Positions 53,978-63,202 of a stretch of 64,000 nucleotides of DNA are shown here, one piece after another. Within the stretch, counting starts at the first letter, position 1. The number at the start of each line of letters is the position of its first letter. A program made the position numbers and the translations under genes. The stretch covers positions 58,778 to 122,777 of the forward strand of contig JAWKKE010000007.1 of NCBI GenBank assembly GCA_041393415.1. Reading direction: 5' to 3'. The notes beneath the pieces are model-generated. The model was not told the DNA's origin, searched no databases, and saw nothing but the letters and a program-made list of their open reading frames with translations. This DNA comes from Thermoleophilia bacterium (GTDB lineage Bacteria; Actinomycetota; Thermoleophilia; UBA2241).

Positions 53978-54559
53978 GTGGACGACATTCTCCTGCACAC
54001 GTGCTGCGGCCCTTGTTCGACCGTCGTGGTGCCGGCCTGGCGAGAGCGCGGCGTTCGCCCTCTGGCGTGGTTCGCCAACGCCAACATTCAGCCGCCGGTC
54101 GAGTGGCGGCGGCGCGTGGAGAGCATGCGTTGCTATGCCGACGCCGCGGACGTCGAACTGCTCGTCGCCGCGGAGTCAGAGCAGAGCGAGGCCTGGCGCG
54201 CGTGGGCTGCCGATCTCGGGGAGCTGGCGGCGGAGGAGCGCTGTCGCATGTGCCTTGGTCTGCGCCTGGAGGAAGCCGCCGCGGCGGCCGCCCGTCTCGG
54301 CGTGCCGCGCTTCTCGACGACGCTCAGCGTCAGTCCATATCAACGACACGATCTGATCGTGGCCGGCGGCAATGCTGCGGCGAGCAAGCACGGCGTGAGC
54401 TTCATCTACCTCGATCTGCGCGACCGCTTCCGAGACACCTACGCGGAGAGCCGGCGCTATCAGCTCTATCGCCAGTCCTACTGCGGATGCGTCGCCAGCA
54501 AGTGGGAGGCGTGGCAGCAGCGGCAGCAACGACGGCGGCAGAAGGGTCGCATGGGATGA
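53978..54559 (+). CDS. queH: Epoxyqueuosine reductase QueH
   Basis: Non-B12 enzyme (DUF208) for the last step of queuosine synthesis. 193 residues with LLHTCCGPC (Cys9, Cys10, Cys13), CRMC, and YCGC, the Cys set that holds iron-sulfur and metal sites, plus FSTTLSVSPYQ. GTG 53978 lies 8 nt after TATACT (53965-53970), suggesting a leaderless mRNA. Coupled to queA. Confidence 0.94.
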   Translation: MDDILLHTCCGPCSTVVVPAWRERGVRPLAWFANANIQPPVEWRRRVESMRCYADAADVELLVAAESEQSEAWRAWAADLGELAAEERCRMCLGLRLEEAAAAAARLGVPRFSTTLSVSPYQRHDLIVAGGNAAASKHGVSFIYLDLRDRFRDTYAESRRYQLYRQSYCGCVASKWEAWQQRQQRRRQKGRMG

Positions 54560-55608
54560 GCGCGCGCGAATTCGCACTCGAGGACCTCGACTACGATCTG
54601 CCGTCCGAGCTTATCGCGCAACAGCCGGTGGAGCCGCGCGACGCCTCGCGTTTGCTCGTCTTTCATCGGACGACGGGGGAGATCGAAGACCGGGTCTTCA
54701 ACGAGCTGCCCGGTCTGCTGCGCCGGGGTGACGTGCTGGTGCGCAACGACACACGCGTGTTCCCGGCACGCGCATTCTTTCGTCGGCCCACCGGCGGCCG
54801 AATCGAAGTCCTCTTCCTGCGCCCGCGCGACCCGGCTGCAGCGGGAGAGCGCTGGGATGTGCTCGTGCGCGGTCGTGTGCGTCCCGGCGAAGTGCTGGCC
54901 AACGAGCGTGCCGAGTGGCCGCTGCGCTGCGATGAGTCGCTCGGTGAGGGCCGCTGGCGGGTCACCAACCTGGCGCCGACTCCGGTGTTGACACTGCTCG
55001 AGACCGCCGGCGTCACGCCGCTGCCGCCCTACATTCGCCAGCCGCTGGGCGACGCCGAGCGCTATCAGACTGCCTATGCGAAGACCGTTGGTTCGGCCGC
55101 GGCGCCAACCGCCGGCCTGCATTTCACATCACAGCTCGATGCGGCGCTGGTCGCCGGGGGCGTCTCGATCGAGACCATCACCCTGCATGTCGGCTTGGGA
55201 ACCTTCAAACCGCTTCAGGCCGAGACCCTGGCCGCGCGCGCCCTGCACGGCGAGTCGTACGAAGTGGCCGCCGGTGTGCTGGCGCGCGTCCGTGAGGCGC
55301 GCAGTGAGGGTCGCCGTGTGGTTGCGGTCGGTACGACCTCCGTGCGCACGCTCGAACATCTGGCGGCGAGTGTCGAAGTCTCGCCGCCGGGCGGCGTCTA
55401 TCGCGGAGAGACGGAGCTCTTCATCGGGCCCGGACATCAACCGCGCCTCGTGGACGGCATCATTACGAATTTCCACTTGCCGCGCACGAGCTTGCTGGCG
55501 TTGGTGATGGCCTTCTGTGGCGTTGAAGAGACGCAACGCTTGTACCGGCATGCCGTCGACGCGCGCTACCGGTTCTATAGTCTCGGCGACGCCATGGTGG
55601 TGCTATGA
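54556..55608 (+). CDS. queA: S-adenosylmethionine:tRNA ribosyltransferase-isomerase
   Basis: Adds the epoxycyclopentane ring from SAM to preQ1-tRNA. 350 residues: DLPSELIAQQPVEPRDASRL, LVRNDTRVFPARAF, TAGLHFTSQL and HVGLGTFKPLQ. ATG overlaps the queH stop (ATGA) and its stop overlaps tgt. Confidence 0.97.
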   Translation: MSAREFALEDLDYDLPSELIAQQPVEPRDASRLLVFHRTTGEIEDRVFNELPGLLRRGDVLVRNDTRVFPARAFFRRPTGGRIEVLFLRPRDPAAAGERWDVLVRGRVRPGEVLANERAEWPLRCDESLGEGRWRVTNLAPTPVLTLLETAGVTPLPPYIRQPLGDAERYQTAYAKTVGSAAAPTAGLHFTSQLDAALVAGGVSIETITLHVGLGTFKPLQAETLAARALHGESYEVAAGVLARVREARSEGRRVVAVGTTSVRTLEHLAASVEVSPPGGVYRGETELFIGPGHQPRLVDGIITNFHLPRTSLLALVMAFCGVEETQRLYRHAVDARYRFYSLGDAMVVL

Positions 55609-56738
55609 GCGTCGCGACGATGACGGCGGAAGGCTTCGACTTTCAGGTCAACGCCCGTGACGGCCGCGCTCGCGCGGGGTTGCTGCGCACGCCACACGGT
55701 GACGCCGAGACCCCGTGCTTCATGCCCGTCGGGACGAAGGCGACGGTCAAAGCGGTGGATCCGCGCGCGCTGGCGGAGTTGGGTGCGCGCATCGTCCTCG
55801 CCAACACCTATCACCTCTACTTTCGTCCCGGCGCCGAGATTGTCGCCGAGCACGGCGGCCTGCACGGCTTCATGCGGTGGGATGGACCGATTCTCACCGA
55901 TTCGGGCGGCTTCCAGGTGTTCAGCTTGGCCGGGACGCGGGTGATGCGCGACGACGGCGTCGAATTCGCCTCCGTGTATGACGGCTCGCGGCACGTGTTC
56001 ACGCCGGAGTTGGCGATCGCGACACAGGAGGCTCTCGGGGCCGACATCATCATGGCCTTCGATCAATGCGCCCCCGGCGCGCTGCCGGCAGCCGAGCTCA
56101 CGGCCGCCGTGGAGCGCACGACGCGCTGGGCGGCGGCCTGCAAGGCGGCTCAGCGCCGCCGCGACCAGCTGCTGATCGGCATCGTGCAGGGTGGGGTGGA
56201 CGAAGCGCTGCGCCGGCGATCGGCCGCCGACATCATGGGCATCGGGTTCGATGCCTATGCCATCGGCGGCCTCTCTGTTGGCGAGCGTGGCGAAGACATG
56301 CGGCGCACGGTTGAGCTCATGGACGCGCTTCTGCCGATCGATCGGCTGCGCTACTTCATGGGCATCGGCGACCCCGTGAGCATGGTCGAGGTCATCCGTC
56401 GCGGGGTCGACATCTTCGACTGCGTGCTGCCGACACGCATGGCCCGTACGGGCACGGTCTTCTCCTCCGAGGGGCGTCTGAACCTGCGCAATGCACGCTT
56501 CGCGCGCGATCTGCGGCCCCTGGACGAAGCCTGCGACTGTTATGCCTGCCGCACGTTCACGCGTGCGTACGTGCGGCACCTGGTCATGCAGAAGGAGATT
56601 CTCGCTGCGCAGCTGCTCAGTCAACACAATCTGCGGGTTCTGATACGATGCACGTGCGAGGCCCGGGACGCCATTCGTGCCGGGAAGTTCGAGGACTACG
56701 CCAATACCGTTGTGGAGATGTACTCCACAGGAGGGTAG
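55605..56738 (+). CDS. tgt: tRNA-guanine transglycosylase
   Basis: Swaps G34 for preQ1 in GUN-anticodon tRNAs such as the tRNA-His of this window. 377 residues: TPCFMPVGTKATVK, LTDSGGFQVFSL, IGGLSVGE, nucleophile region DIFDCVLPTRMART (about 270) and the zinc site CDCYACRTF with a later His. Completes the queH-queA-tgt cassette. Confidence 0.97.
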   Translation: MSVATMTAEGFDFQVNARDGRARAGLLRTPHGDAETPCFMPVGTKATVKAVDPRALAELGARIVLANTYHLYFRPGAEIVAEHGGLHGFMRWDGPILTDSGGFQVFSLAGTRVMRDDGVEFASVYDGSRHVFTPELAIATQEALGADIIMAFDQCAPGALPAAELTAAVERTTRWAAACKAAQRRRDQLLIGIVQGGVDEALRRRSAADIMGIGFDAYAIGGLSVGERGEDMRRTVELMDALLPIDRLRYFMGIGDPVSMVEVIRRGVDIFDCVLPTRMARTGTVFSSEGRLNLRNARFARDLRPLDEACDCYACRTFTRAYVRHLVMQKEILAAQLLSQHNLRVLIRCTCEARDAIRAGKFEDYANTVVEMYSTGG

Positions 56739-56742
56739 CCGA

Positions 56743-57207
56743 ATGCCCGGAGGAAGCACCGCAATCATTCTTTGGGTCCTGATCTTCGTCGGGATCTTCT
56801 ACTTCTTGGCGATTCGGCCGCAGCGGCGCCAGAAGCAGCAGCACGACGAGCTGCTGCGCATGATCAAGAAGGGCGACGAGATTGTGACCATCGGCGGCAT
56901 GATGGGTACGGTCACTCGTATCGGCGACGACTGGCTCGAGGTTGAAGTTGCCAAGCGCACGCGTGTGCGCCTCATGAAGTACGCGATCCGCTCCATCACC
57001 ACCATCTCCGAGGATGACGAGGAGGATGAGGAGCTCATCGAGGTCGAAGAAGATGAGTTTGTGGAGGGGGACGAGATCGAGGAGCCTGAGGCCGAGGAGC
57101 CCGAGGAAGACATCGCCGACGATCAGGATGAGGTCGAGGTCGCCGAGGAAGACGAGGGCGAGGCGCCGCCGAGCGCGCCCTCCGCGCCGCCCGTCCCTGG
57201 CGTGTAG
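56743..57207 (+). CDS. yajC: Preprotein translocase subunit YajC
   Basis: Small SecDF-associated membrane protein. 154 residues: one helix (AIILWVLIFVGIFYFLAI), the RPQRRQKQQHDELLRMIKKGDEIVTIGG split signature and a beta domain. After residue 85 comes an unusually long acidic tail (mostly Glu/Asp) ending in a Pro/Ala stretch. ATG 56743 has AGGAGG upstream. secD/secF are not next to it; the operon ends with a hairpin. Confidence 0.93.
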   Translation: MPGGSTAIILWVLIFVGIFYFLAIRPQRRQKQQHDELLRMIKKGDEIVTIGGMMGTVTRIGDDWLEVEVAKRTRVRLMKYAIRSITTISEDDEEDEELIEVEEDEFVEGDEIEEPEAEEPEEDIADDQDEVEVAEEDEGEAPPSAPSAPPVPGV

Positions 57208-57234
57208 GCGCACGAGAAGTACGACGTTGGTACC

Positions 57235-57265
57235 GACGAGCCCTGCAGGACCTGCGGGGCTCGTC
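57235..57265 (+). terminator. Strong hairpin after yajC
   Basis: GACGAGCCC (57235-57243) pairs with GGGCTCGTC (57257-57265), 9 bp, with further pairing possible inside. No T-run follows, as is common for terminators in GC-rich genomes. It separates the ruv-que-yajC operon from parA. A second small hairpin ACGCAG/CTGCGT (57284-57301) follows. Confidence 0.6.
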
Positions 57266-57335
57266 TCGTGCAGGGAATCAGCTACGCAGAGCGAACTGCG
57301 TTCTGACGTGGTGTCGACACAGAGGTAGCGCTTCT

Positions 57336-58094
57336 ATGGCGGAAGTCATCGCCTTGGCAAACCAAAAGGGAGGCGTCGCCAAGACGACCTCCACGGTCAA
57401 TCTCGGGGCCGCTCTGCGCGAACTGGGCTATCGTGTGCTGGCGGTCGACATGGATCCGCAGGGCAACCTCACCATGAGTCAGGGCATCGATGTCGAAGGC
57501 CTCGAGAACAGCATGTACGACGTGCTCGTCAATCGGCTGCCCATCGACGAGGTCATTCACACCTCCGAGATCGACGTCGCCGCTGCGGCGATCGACCTCG
57601 CCGGGGCGGAGATGGCGCTCTCGGCGATGATCGGTCGTGAGCGTGCTCTGCAGCGAGCGCTCGGTGCAGTAAAGGATCGCTACGACTTCATCCTCATCGA
57701 TACGCCGCCGTCGCTCGGTTTGCTCACGATCAACGCCTTCACCGCTGCTCAGGGTGTCATTGTTCCGGTACAGTGCGAGTATCTCTCGCTCCGTGGCTTG
57801 CTGCAGTTGGAGCGCACGCTGGAGATGATCCGTGAGAACCTCAACCCGCAAGTGCATATCAAGGGGATCTTGCCGACGATGTTCGACGCCCGTACGAGCC
57901 ATGGCCGTGAGTCCATCGAGGTGCTGCGCGACAACTTCGGTTCGCTGGTCTTCGACACGGTCATTCGTAAGACAATCAAGTTCGCGGAGGCGCCCGTGAT
58001 CGGCGCGTCGCTGCTCAAGTATCAGCCGAGTGGGAGAGGGGCCCAGTCGTACCGCGCCCTCGCGCGGGAGGTGTTGAATGGCAGAGCGTCCTAG
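57336..58094 (+). CDS. parA: ParA/Soj-family chromosome partition ATPase
   Basis: 252 residues with the deviant Walker A KGGVAKTT (11-18), VDMDPQGNLT and ILIDTPPSLG. The length and lack of an N-terminal HTH match chromosomal Soj/ParA. No parB follows; the gene overlaps ftsZ by 17 nt. So it may act in placing the division ring (MinD/PomZ-like use of ParA) or be the chromosomal ParA with parB elsewhere. Confidence 0.9.
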   Translation: MAEVIALANQKGGVAKTTSTVNLGAALRELGYRVLAVDMDPQGNLTMSQGIDVEGLENSMYDVLVNRLPIDEVIHTSEIDVAAAAIDLAGAEMALSAMIGRERALQRALGAVKDRYDFILIDTPPSLGLLTINAFTAAQGVIVPVQCEYLSLRGLLQLERTLEMIRENLNPQVHIKGILPTMFDARTSHGRESIEVLRDNFGSLVFDTVIRKTIKFAEAPVIGASLLKYQPSGRGAQSYRALAREVLNGRAS

Positions 58095-59271
58095 CATGAG
58101 GGATGGCCTGAGCGAGCTGTTCCGCCGCACTGACGTGGCGGGTCAAGCCAGCGACGGCGAGCCGGAGCAGATCATCAAGGGTAGGCCGTACGTGACGACC
58201 ATCAAGGTCGCCGGCGTCGGCGGAGCGGGTACCAATGCCGTCAATCGCATGGTGGACTCCGGCGTCAAGGGCGTCGAGTTCATCGCCGTCAACACAGACG
58301 TGCAGCAGCTCGATGTCTGCGATGCCGACGTCAAGATCCACATCGGCAAGGAGATCACGCACGGCCTGGGCGGCGGCGCCGATCCTGTGGTCGGCCGTGA
58401 GGCCATGGAGGTCTCGCGCGATCAAATCAAGGCCGCGCTGCGCGGCGCCGACCTCGTCTTCGTCACGGCCGGTGAGGGCGGCGGGACCGGTACCGGCGGA
58501 GCGCCTGTCGTCGCCGCTGTCGCCCGTGAGCTCGGCGCGGTCACCATCGCCATTGTCACGCGACCGTTCAAGTTTGAGGGTAACCGCCGCCAACGACAGG
58601 CAGATGAGGGCATCGAAGCCCTGCGTGGCGTCGCCGACACGGTGATTGCGATCCCGAACGACCGTCTGCTCAATGTGGTCGAGCGCAACACGAGCGTCGT
58701 CGACGCGTTCCAGCATGCCGACGACGTGCTCCGTCAGGGCGTGCAGGGCATAACCGATCTCATTACGGTGCCGGGTCTCATCAACCTGGACTTCGCCGAT
58801 GTGCGCACCATCGTCAAGGATGCCGGCACGGCACTCCTAGGCATCGGCATGGCCGAGGGCGAGAATCGCGCCCAAGTCGCTGCCGACTACGCGATCAACT
58901 CACCGCTCCTGGAGACGTCGATCGACGGCGCTCGGGGATTGCTCCTCAACATCACCGGCGGTTCGGACATGACGCTGTACGAGGTGAACGAGGCGGCCCA
59001 GGTCATCGGCGATGCCGCCGACGACGACGCCAACATCATCTTCGGCGCCGTCGTCGACGAGCGCCTCGAGGGCAAGATCTCGATCACGGTTGTGGCGACA
59101 GGGTTCGGGAACAAAGCCGACGCGCCGCGGCGCACCGTGCCGGAACCACCGGCGGCCCGCCGTGAGCCGCGTTACGAGGCTGTGCGGGAGCGCCGGAGTC
59201 AGCCGACGCCGCCACCCAGGGCGGACAACGACTTCGACATTCCCTCGTTCGTGCACCAGCCCGAGAGCTGA
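58078..59271 (+). CDS. ftsZ: Cell division protein FtsZ
   Basis: Tubulin-like GTPase of the division ring, 397 residues. GTP-binding GGGTGTG at 134-140, about 30 residues later than usual, because of an N-terminal extension of about 35 residues (DGLSELFRRTD and onward). The core KVAGVGGAGTNAVNRM, NTDVQQL and GLINLDFADVRTI is normal. A Pro/Arg-rich linker leads to the conserved C-terminal peptide DFDIPSFVH for membrane-anchor binding. It lies outside a dcw cluster, coupled to parA. Confidence 0.97.
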   Translation: MAERPSMRDGLSELFRRTDVAGQASDGEPEQIIKGRPYVTTIKVAGVGGAGTNAVNRMVDSGVKGVEFIAVNTDVQQLDVCDADVKIHIGKEITHGLGGGADPVVGREAMEVSRDQIKAALRGADLVFVTAGEGGGTGTGGAPVVAAVARELGAVTIAIVTRPFKFEGNRRQRQADEGIEALRGVADTVIAIPNDRLLNVVERNTSVVDAFQHADDVLRQGVQGITDLITVPGLINLDFADVRTIVKDAGTALLGIGMAEGENRAQVAADYAINSPLLETSIDGARGLLLNITGGSDMTLYEVNEAAQVIGDAADDDANIIFGAVVDERLEGKISITVVATGFGNKADAPRRTVPEPPAARREPRYEAVRERRSQPTPPPRADNDFDIPSFVHQPES

Positions 59272-59315
59272 GGCGCGACGGCTGGAGTGGTGCGTGTCGT
59301 GGGCACGAGGTTGCC

Positions 59316-60092
59316 GTGACGGGCGACGCTGACGTCGGTGGTCCGAGCGGCGCCTGGTTCGAGCTCGATCTCGACGTCTTCGACGGTCCCTTCGATCTCC
59401 TGGTGACGCTCGTCCTCAAGGACGAGATCGATATCTGGGAGGTCCCCGTCTCGCGCATCATTGCCGAGTACGTCGTCAAGCTTGCGGAGGGTGGGGAGTT
59501 CGATCTCGAGGCGACGTCGCAGTTCGTCGTTCTTGTCGCGGCTCTGTTGGAGATGAAGTCGCGGCTGCTGTTGGCCGAGCCTTTCGCAGGAGAACTCGAC
59601 GACCTTGAGCCCGAGCAAGCGGCCGAGGAGTTGATCGAGCGCCTCGTCAGGTATGGGCGCTTCAGGAACGCCGCCGACTCTCTGCGCGCGCAGTGGGATG
59701 AGCACGCGGGACGGCTGTATCGCAGCGCTCCCGTGCCGCGCGAGTTGTTGCGCCGGCCGCTCGAGCCTGCGGCAGTCCCGGCGTCGGCGCTTGTCGAAGC
59801 GCTCACGCCACTTCTGCGCGAGCCGCCGCGTCCAGACACCAGCCATCTCGCCGATCTCGCCGTCTCCTTGGTGGACGAGCTGCACCGGCTTCGCGACCTT
59901 CTGCGCTGCAACGGCGAGTTCACGTTTGCGGAGGTCGCTCCGCAGACGCGGATCGAGCGGGCGGTTACGTTCTACGCGCTGCTCGAGCTTCACTCGAGCG
60001 GCGAGGCCGTGCTGCGCCAGGAGCACCACGCCGGCGAGATTCGCGTGCGCAGCGCCGGTGAGCGTCGCATCGAGGGGGCACCGACGCCTTGA
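59316..60092 (+). CDS. scpA: Segregation and condensation protein A
   Basis: Kleisin subunit bridging SMC heads. 258 residues: FELDLDVFDGPFDLLVTLVLKDEIDIWEVPVS is the family N-terminus (shown in two parts), then LEMKSRLLLAEP and a C-terminal winged helix. GTG start 44 nt after ftsZ; scpB follows. Confidence 0.94.
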   Translation: MTGDADVGGPSGAWFELDLDVFDGPFDLLVTLVLKDEIDIWEVPVSRIIAEYVVKLAEGGEFDLEATSQFVVLVAALLEMKSRLLLAEPFAGELDDLEPEQAAEELIERLVRYGRFRNAADSLRAQWDEHAGRLYRSAPVPRELLRRPLEPAAVPASALVEALTPLLREPPRPDTSHLADLAVSLVDELHRLRDLLRCNGEFTFAEVAPQTRIERAVTFYALLELHSSGEAVLRQEHHAGEIRVRSAGERRIEGAPTP

Positions 60093-60221
60093 ACAGCATC
60101 CCGGCCGAGGCTCGTCGTCCGCTTCGGCGTGTGCGAGTCGCCGGCAAAGGACCGAGCGTGACGGCGCCGGCCAATGTGCGGTAGCATCGATCTGACTCAG
60201 ACCCCCGACCGATCGGTTCCG

Positions 60222-60797
60222 ATGCCCGCGCTCGTTCGGCGCCTCGAGGCGCTTCTCTTCATAGCGGCACGACCTCTTGCTCGCAGAGAGCTTGTGGCTG
60301 CTTGCGGCTGCGGCGAGGGCGAACTCGATCAGGCTCTGGCGGCGTTGGCCGAGGAATACACGCCCGGCCGGCGTGGCTTTGAGCTGCGCGAGATCGCCGG
60401 TGGATTCACGTTCAGTGTCGCTGAGGACTGCGCCGACGACGTACGTCGGCTCACTGGGGCCGAGCGGCCAGACGATCTCTCGACGGCGCTCATGGAGACT
60501 CTCGCCGTCGTCGCCTACCTGCAGCCGGTCACGCGCGCCGACATCGCCGACGTGCGCGGCGTTTCTTCGGAGTGGGCTCTCGCGTCGCTGGAGCGGCGCG
60601 GTCTCATCGAGTCGGCCGGTCGTGCCGAGACGCCGGGCGCGCCGCTGCTCTACGCCACCGGCGACCGGTTCCTCACCATGTTTGGCTTGCGCGAATTGAG
60701 CGAACTGCCCAATCTTGACGAGTTCTCGCTCTCGGCCACCGAGGTCGACGCGATCCGCAGCCGACTCTTGGCTAACGCCGAAGGGCGGCGCGCATGA
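60222..60797 (+). CDS. scpB: Segregation and condensation protein B
   Basis: Winged-helix partner of ScpA in the SMC complex. 191 residues: LVRRLEALLFIAARPLARREL, ETLAVVAYLQPVTRADIADVRGV and YATGDRFLTMFGL. ATG 60222 gives the usual N-terminus; an in-frame ATG at 60174 would add 16 residues. 60093-60221 holds no gene. Stop overlaps rluB (ATGA). Confidence 0.93.
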   Translation: MPALVRRLEALLFIAARPLARRELVAACGCGEGELDQALAALAEEYTPGRRGFELREIAGGFTFSVAEDCADDVRRLTGAERPDDLSTALMETLAVVAYLQPVTRADIADVRGVSSEWALASLERRGLIESAGRAETPGAPLLYATGDRFLTMFGLRELSELPNLDEFSLSATEVDAIRSRLLANAEGRRA

Positions 60798-61708
60798 GCC
60801 GGCCGACGACCCTGGTTGTCTACCTTGCGCGCGCCGGTGTGGGTTCGCGGCGGGCCTGCGACGATCTCATTCGTGAGGGTGTCGTCACCGTCAACGGTAC
60901 CGTCGTGGACTTTCCGCGCCACAAGATCGAGGCGGCCGATTCCGTCGCTGTGAATGGCGAGGTCGTCGAGCCGCGGGCGTTGCGCTACCTGCTCGTGTAC
61001 AAACCCCGCGGTGTGGCAAGTACGCGTCGCGATCCTCACGCCGAGCGCGTTGTGGTCGACCTCGTGCCCGACGGAAGGACGCTGTTTCCTGTTGGGCGCC
61101 TCGACGTCGACACCACCGGCCTCATTATCCTCACCAACGACGGTGTGCTCGCCAACCACCTCATGCATCCGCGTTATGGGGTATCGAAGACCTACGTGGC
61201 ACGAGTGCGCGGAAAGGTAAGTCGCCGTGCTCTGAGCATTCTGCGGCAGGGAGTTGAGTTGGACGACGGAGTTACGTCGTCCGCCGAGGTGAACCTGAAG
61301 AAGCAGAGCGCCAAGACGGCCCTCGTCGAGATCACCATCCACGAGGGCCGCAAGCGCCAAGTGCGGCGCATGTTCGAGGCTGTCGGGCTGCCGGTCGAAG
61401 ACCTGCATCGACGGCGCTACGGACCGCTCACCGACAAGGGTCTCGAGCCCGGCGGCAATCGCGAGCTCAGCGACGAAGAGGTCGAGTCGCTGCGCCGGGC
61501 CGGCGAGGATGTCGTGAAGCGGGTCGCCGAGGAGGTTGAGGGCCAGCCGCTGTTCCTTGCCGGGGAGAGCGGCGAGCTGGCCACTGAGGTCGAGCCGATT
61601 CCCGGCATGGTCGCCCCTCTGAGCGTGAACGACGCGGTCGTTGACGACGACAATACAACTCCGACGACGGATGGTGCGCCTTCGCCCGAGAAGGAGCCGG
61701 ATGTCTGA
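60794..61708 (+). CDS. rluB: 23S rRNA pseudouridine synthase, RluB family
   Basis: 304 residues: N-terminal S4 RNA-binding domain (YLARAGVGSRRACDDLIREG), catalytic motif GRLDVDTTGLIILTNDG with the Asp nucleophile, and HEGRKRQVRRMFEAVG. A variable acidic C-terminal tail of about 55 residues is added. scpB-rluB is a standard neighbour pair. Overlaps aroH by 8 nt. Confidence 0.95.
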   Translation: MSRPTTLVVYLARAGVGSRRACDDLIREGVVTVNGTVVDFPRHKIEAADSVAVNGEVVEPRALRYLLVYKPRGVASTRRDPHAERVVVDLVPDGRTLFPVGRLDVDTTGLIILTNDGVLANHLMHPRYGVSKTYVARVRGKVSRRALSILRQGVELDDGVTSSAEVNLKKQSAKTALVEITIHEGRKRQVRRMFEAVGLPVEDLHRRRYGPLTDKGLEPGGNRELSDEEVESLRRAGEDVVKRVAEEVEGQPLFLAGESGELATEVEPIPGMVAPLSVNDAVVDDDNTTPTTDGAPSPEKEPDV

Positions 61709-62072
61709 CGCTGCGCGGCTGAGCGCGATACGTGGGGCCACAGGGGTTGAGGCCGATACGAGCGCGGCCATCGCCACACGAACCGCTGAGCTGGTGAGCA
61801 CCATCCTCGAACGCAATCGGATTGCCGTCGACGATATCGTGAGCATTATCTTCACGGCGACGCCGGATCTGCGCGCCGATTTTCCCGCGGCAGCGGCGCG
61901 CGCCCTCGGGCTCTCGCACACACCGCTTCTCTGTTGTCAGGAGATCCCCGTTGAGGGGGCGCTGGAGCGCTGCGTGCGCGTACTTGTGCACGTGTACATG
62001 CCCTCAGGACAGCCCGCGCGCCATGTCTACCTTCACGAAGCCAGACAGCTTCGACTCGACCTTCCGGAGTAG
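61701..62072 (+). CDS. aroH: Chorismate mutase, AroH type
   Basis: Turns chorismate into prephenate for Phe/Tyr synthesis. 123 residues: AIRGATGVEADTSAAIATRTAEL, SIIFTATPDLRADFPAAAAR and the C-terminal VYL segment match the trimeric Bacillus-type enzyme. ATG 61701 has AAGGAG (61691-61696) upstream. Starts an aromatic/histidinol-phosphate aminotransferase group. Confidence 0.94.
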   Translation: MSDAARLSAIRGATGVEADTSAAIATRTAELVSTILERNRIAVDDIVSIIFTATPDLRADFPAAAARALGLSHTPLLCCQEIPVEGALERCVRVLVHVYMPSGQPARHVYLHEARQLRLDLPE

Positions 62073-62075
62073 CTA

Positions 62076-63200
62076 ATGAGATTCGTTCCCGCTCTCGAAA
62101 AGATGGTGCCGTATCAGCAAGGTCAGCCGCTGGAGCTCGTCATGCGTCGCTTCGGCCTCAGCGATGTGGTCAAGTTGGCCTCCAACGAGTTCCCGCTGCC
62201 GCCGTTCGACGCGGTGAAGCAGGCCATAACCGCGGCCCTCGACGATCTCAATCGCTATCCGGACGGCGGCGCCACCGACTTGCGCGCCGCCCTGGCGGCG
62301 CACTTCGCTCGTGAGCCCGAGCAGATCTCGGTTGGTAACGGCTCATGCGAACTCTTGATGCTGCTGGCTGACGCGCTTCTCGAGAAGGGCGACGAGGCCG
62401 TGTTCGCCGACCCGTCGTTCGTGGTCTACAACGACATCTGCACGCTGGCTGGGGCAACGGCGGTGGCGGTACCCACGGTCGACTTCGTTCACGACATAGA
62501 TGCGATGATCGCTGCCGTCACGCCACGCACCAAGATGTTCATCGTCTGCAATCCCAACAACCCAACGGGAACGTATATTCCGGTGAGTGAGATCGCGCGT
62601 GTCGTCGAGGCGCTGCCCGACGACGTACTGATCGTGATCGACGAGGCCTACAACGAGTTCGTCACCGCCGAGGATCGCGAGGACGCGCTTGCCCTGCAGG
62701 CGGCACACGAGAACGTCATCGTCTTGCGCACCTTCTCGAAGATCTACGGCCTCAGCGGCTTGCGCGTGGGCTACGGCATCAGTTCGCCGGAGGTCAAGTC
62801 GGCGCTCGACAAGGTGCGCCAGCCGTTCAACGTCAACAGGCTGGCGCAGGTGGCCGCCATCGAGGCGCTCAAGCACCAGGACGAGGTCGCTCGGCGGCGA
62901 ACGATGAACGCCGAGGTTCGCGAGGCCATGGTGGCGCGCCTGGCGGCGAGAGGGCGCGCCACGGTCCCAAGTCAGGCCAACTTCATGTTGGTCGACACCC
63001 GGGGGCTCTGTCATCCGCAGGATCAAGTGTGTAACGTGCTTCTTTCGCAGGGCGCGATTGTGCGCGACGGAAATGCTCTCGGCTGTCCGGGATGGGCGCG
63101 GGTCAGCGTCGGCACCGAGACGGAGATCGACTTCTTCTTGGAGAAGCTCGGCGCGCTCGAGTCCGGCGCGACGGCGGCCGGTGATGGGAGGACGAGCTGA
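62076..63200 (+). CDS. hisC: Histidinol-phosphate aminotransferase (HisC family)
   Basis: PLP aminotransferase class I/II, 374 residues. PLP-binding Lys222 in RTFSKIYGLSGLRVGYG, plus VCNPNNPTGTY and IDEAYNEF. It stands between chorismate mutase and DAHP synthase, away from other his genes, so it may serve in Phe/Tyr synthesis as an aromatic aminotransferase; sequence alone does not decide. 3-nt gap after aroH. Confidence 0.93.
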   Translation: MRFVPALEKMVPYQQGQPLELVMRRFGLSDVVKLASNEFPLPPFDAVKQAITAALDDLNRYPDGGATDLRAALAAHFAREPEQISVGNGSCELLMLLADALLEKGDEAVFADPSFVVYNDICTLAGATAVAVPTVDFVHDIDAMIAAVTPRTKMFIVCNPNNPTGTYIPVSEIARVVEALPDDVLIVIDEAYNEFVTAEDREDALALQAAHENVIVLRTFSKIYGLSGLRVGYGISSPEVKSALDKVRQPFNVNRLAQVAAIEALKHQDEVARRRTMNAEVREAMVARLAARGRATVPSQANFMLVDTRGLCHPQDQVCNVLLSQGAIVRDGNALGCPGWARVSVGTETEIDFFLEKLGALESGATAAGDGRTS

Positions 63201-63202
63201 GC

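Noticed and set aside
57336..58094. Reading parA as a plasmid or mobile-element gene
   Set aside because: It is fused by overlap to ftsZ and scpAB in a housekeeping operon and has the chromosomal Soj length.
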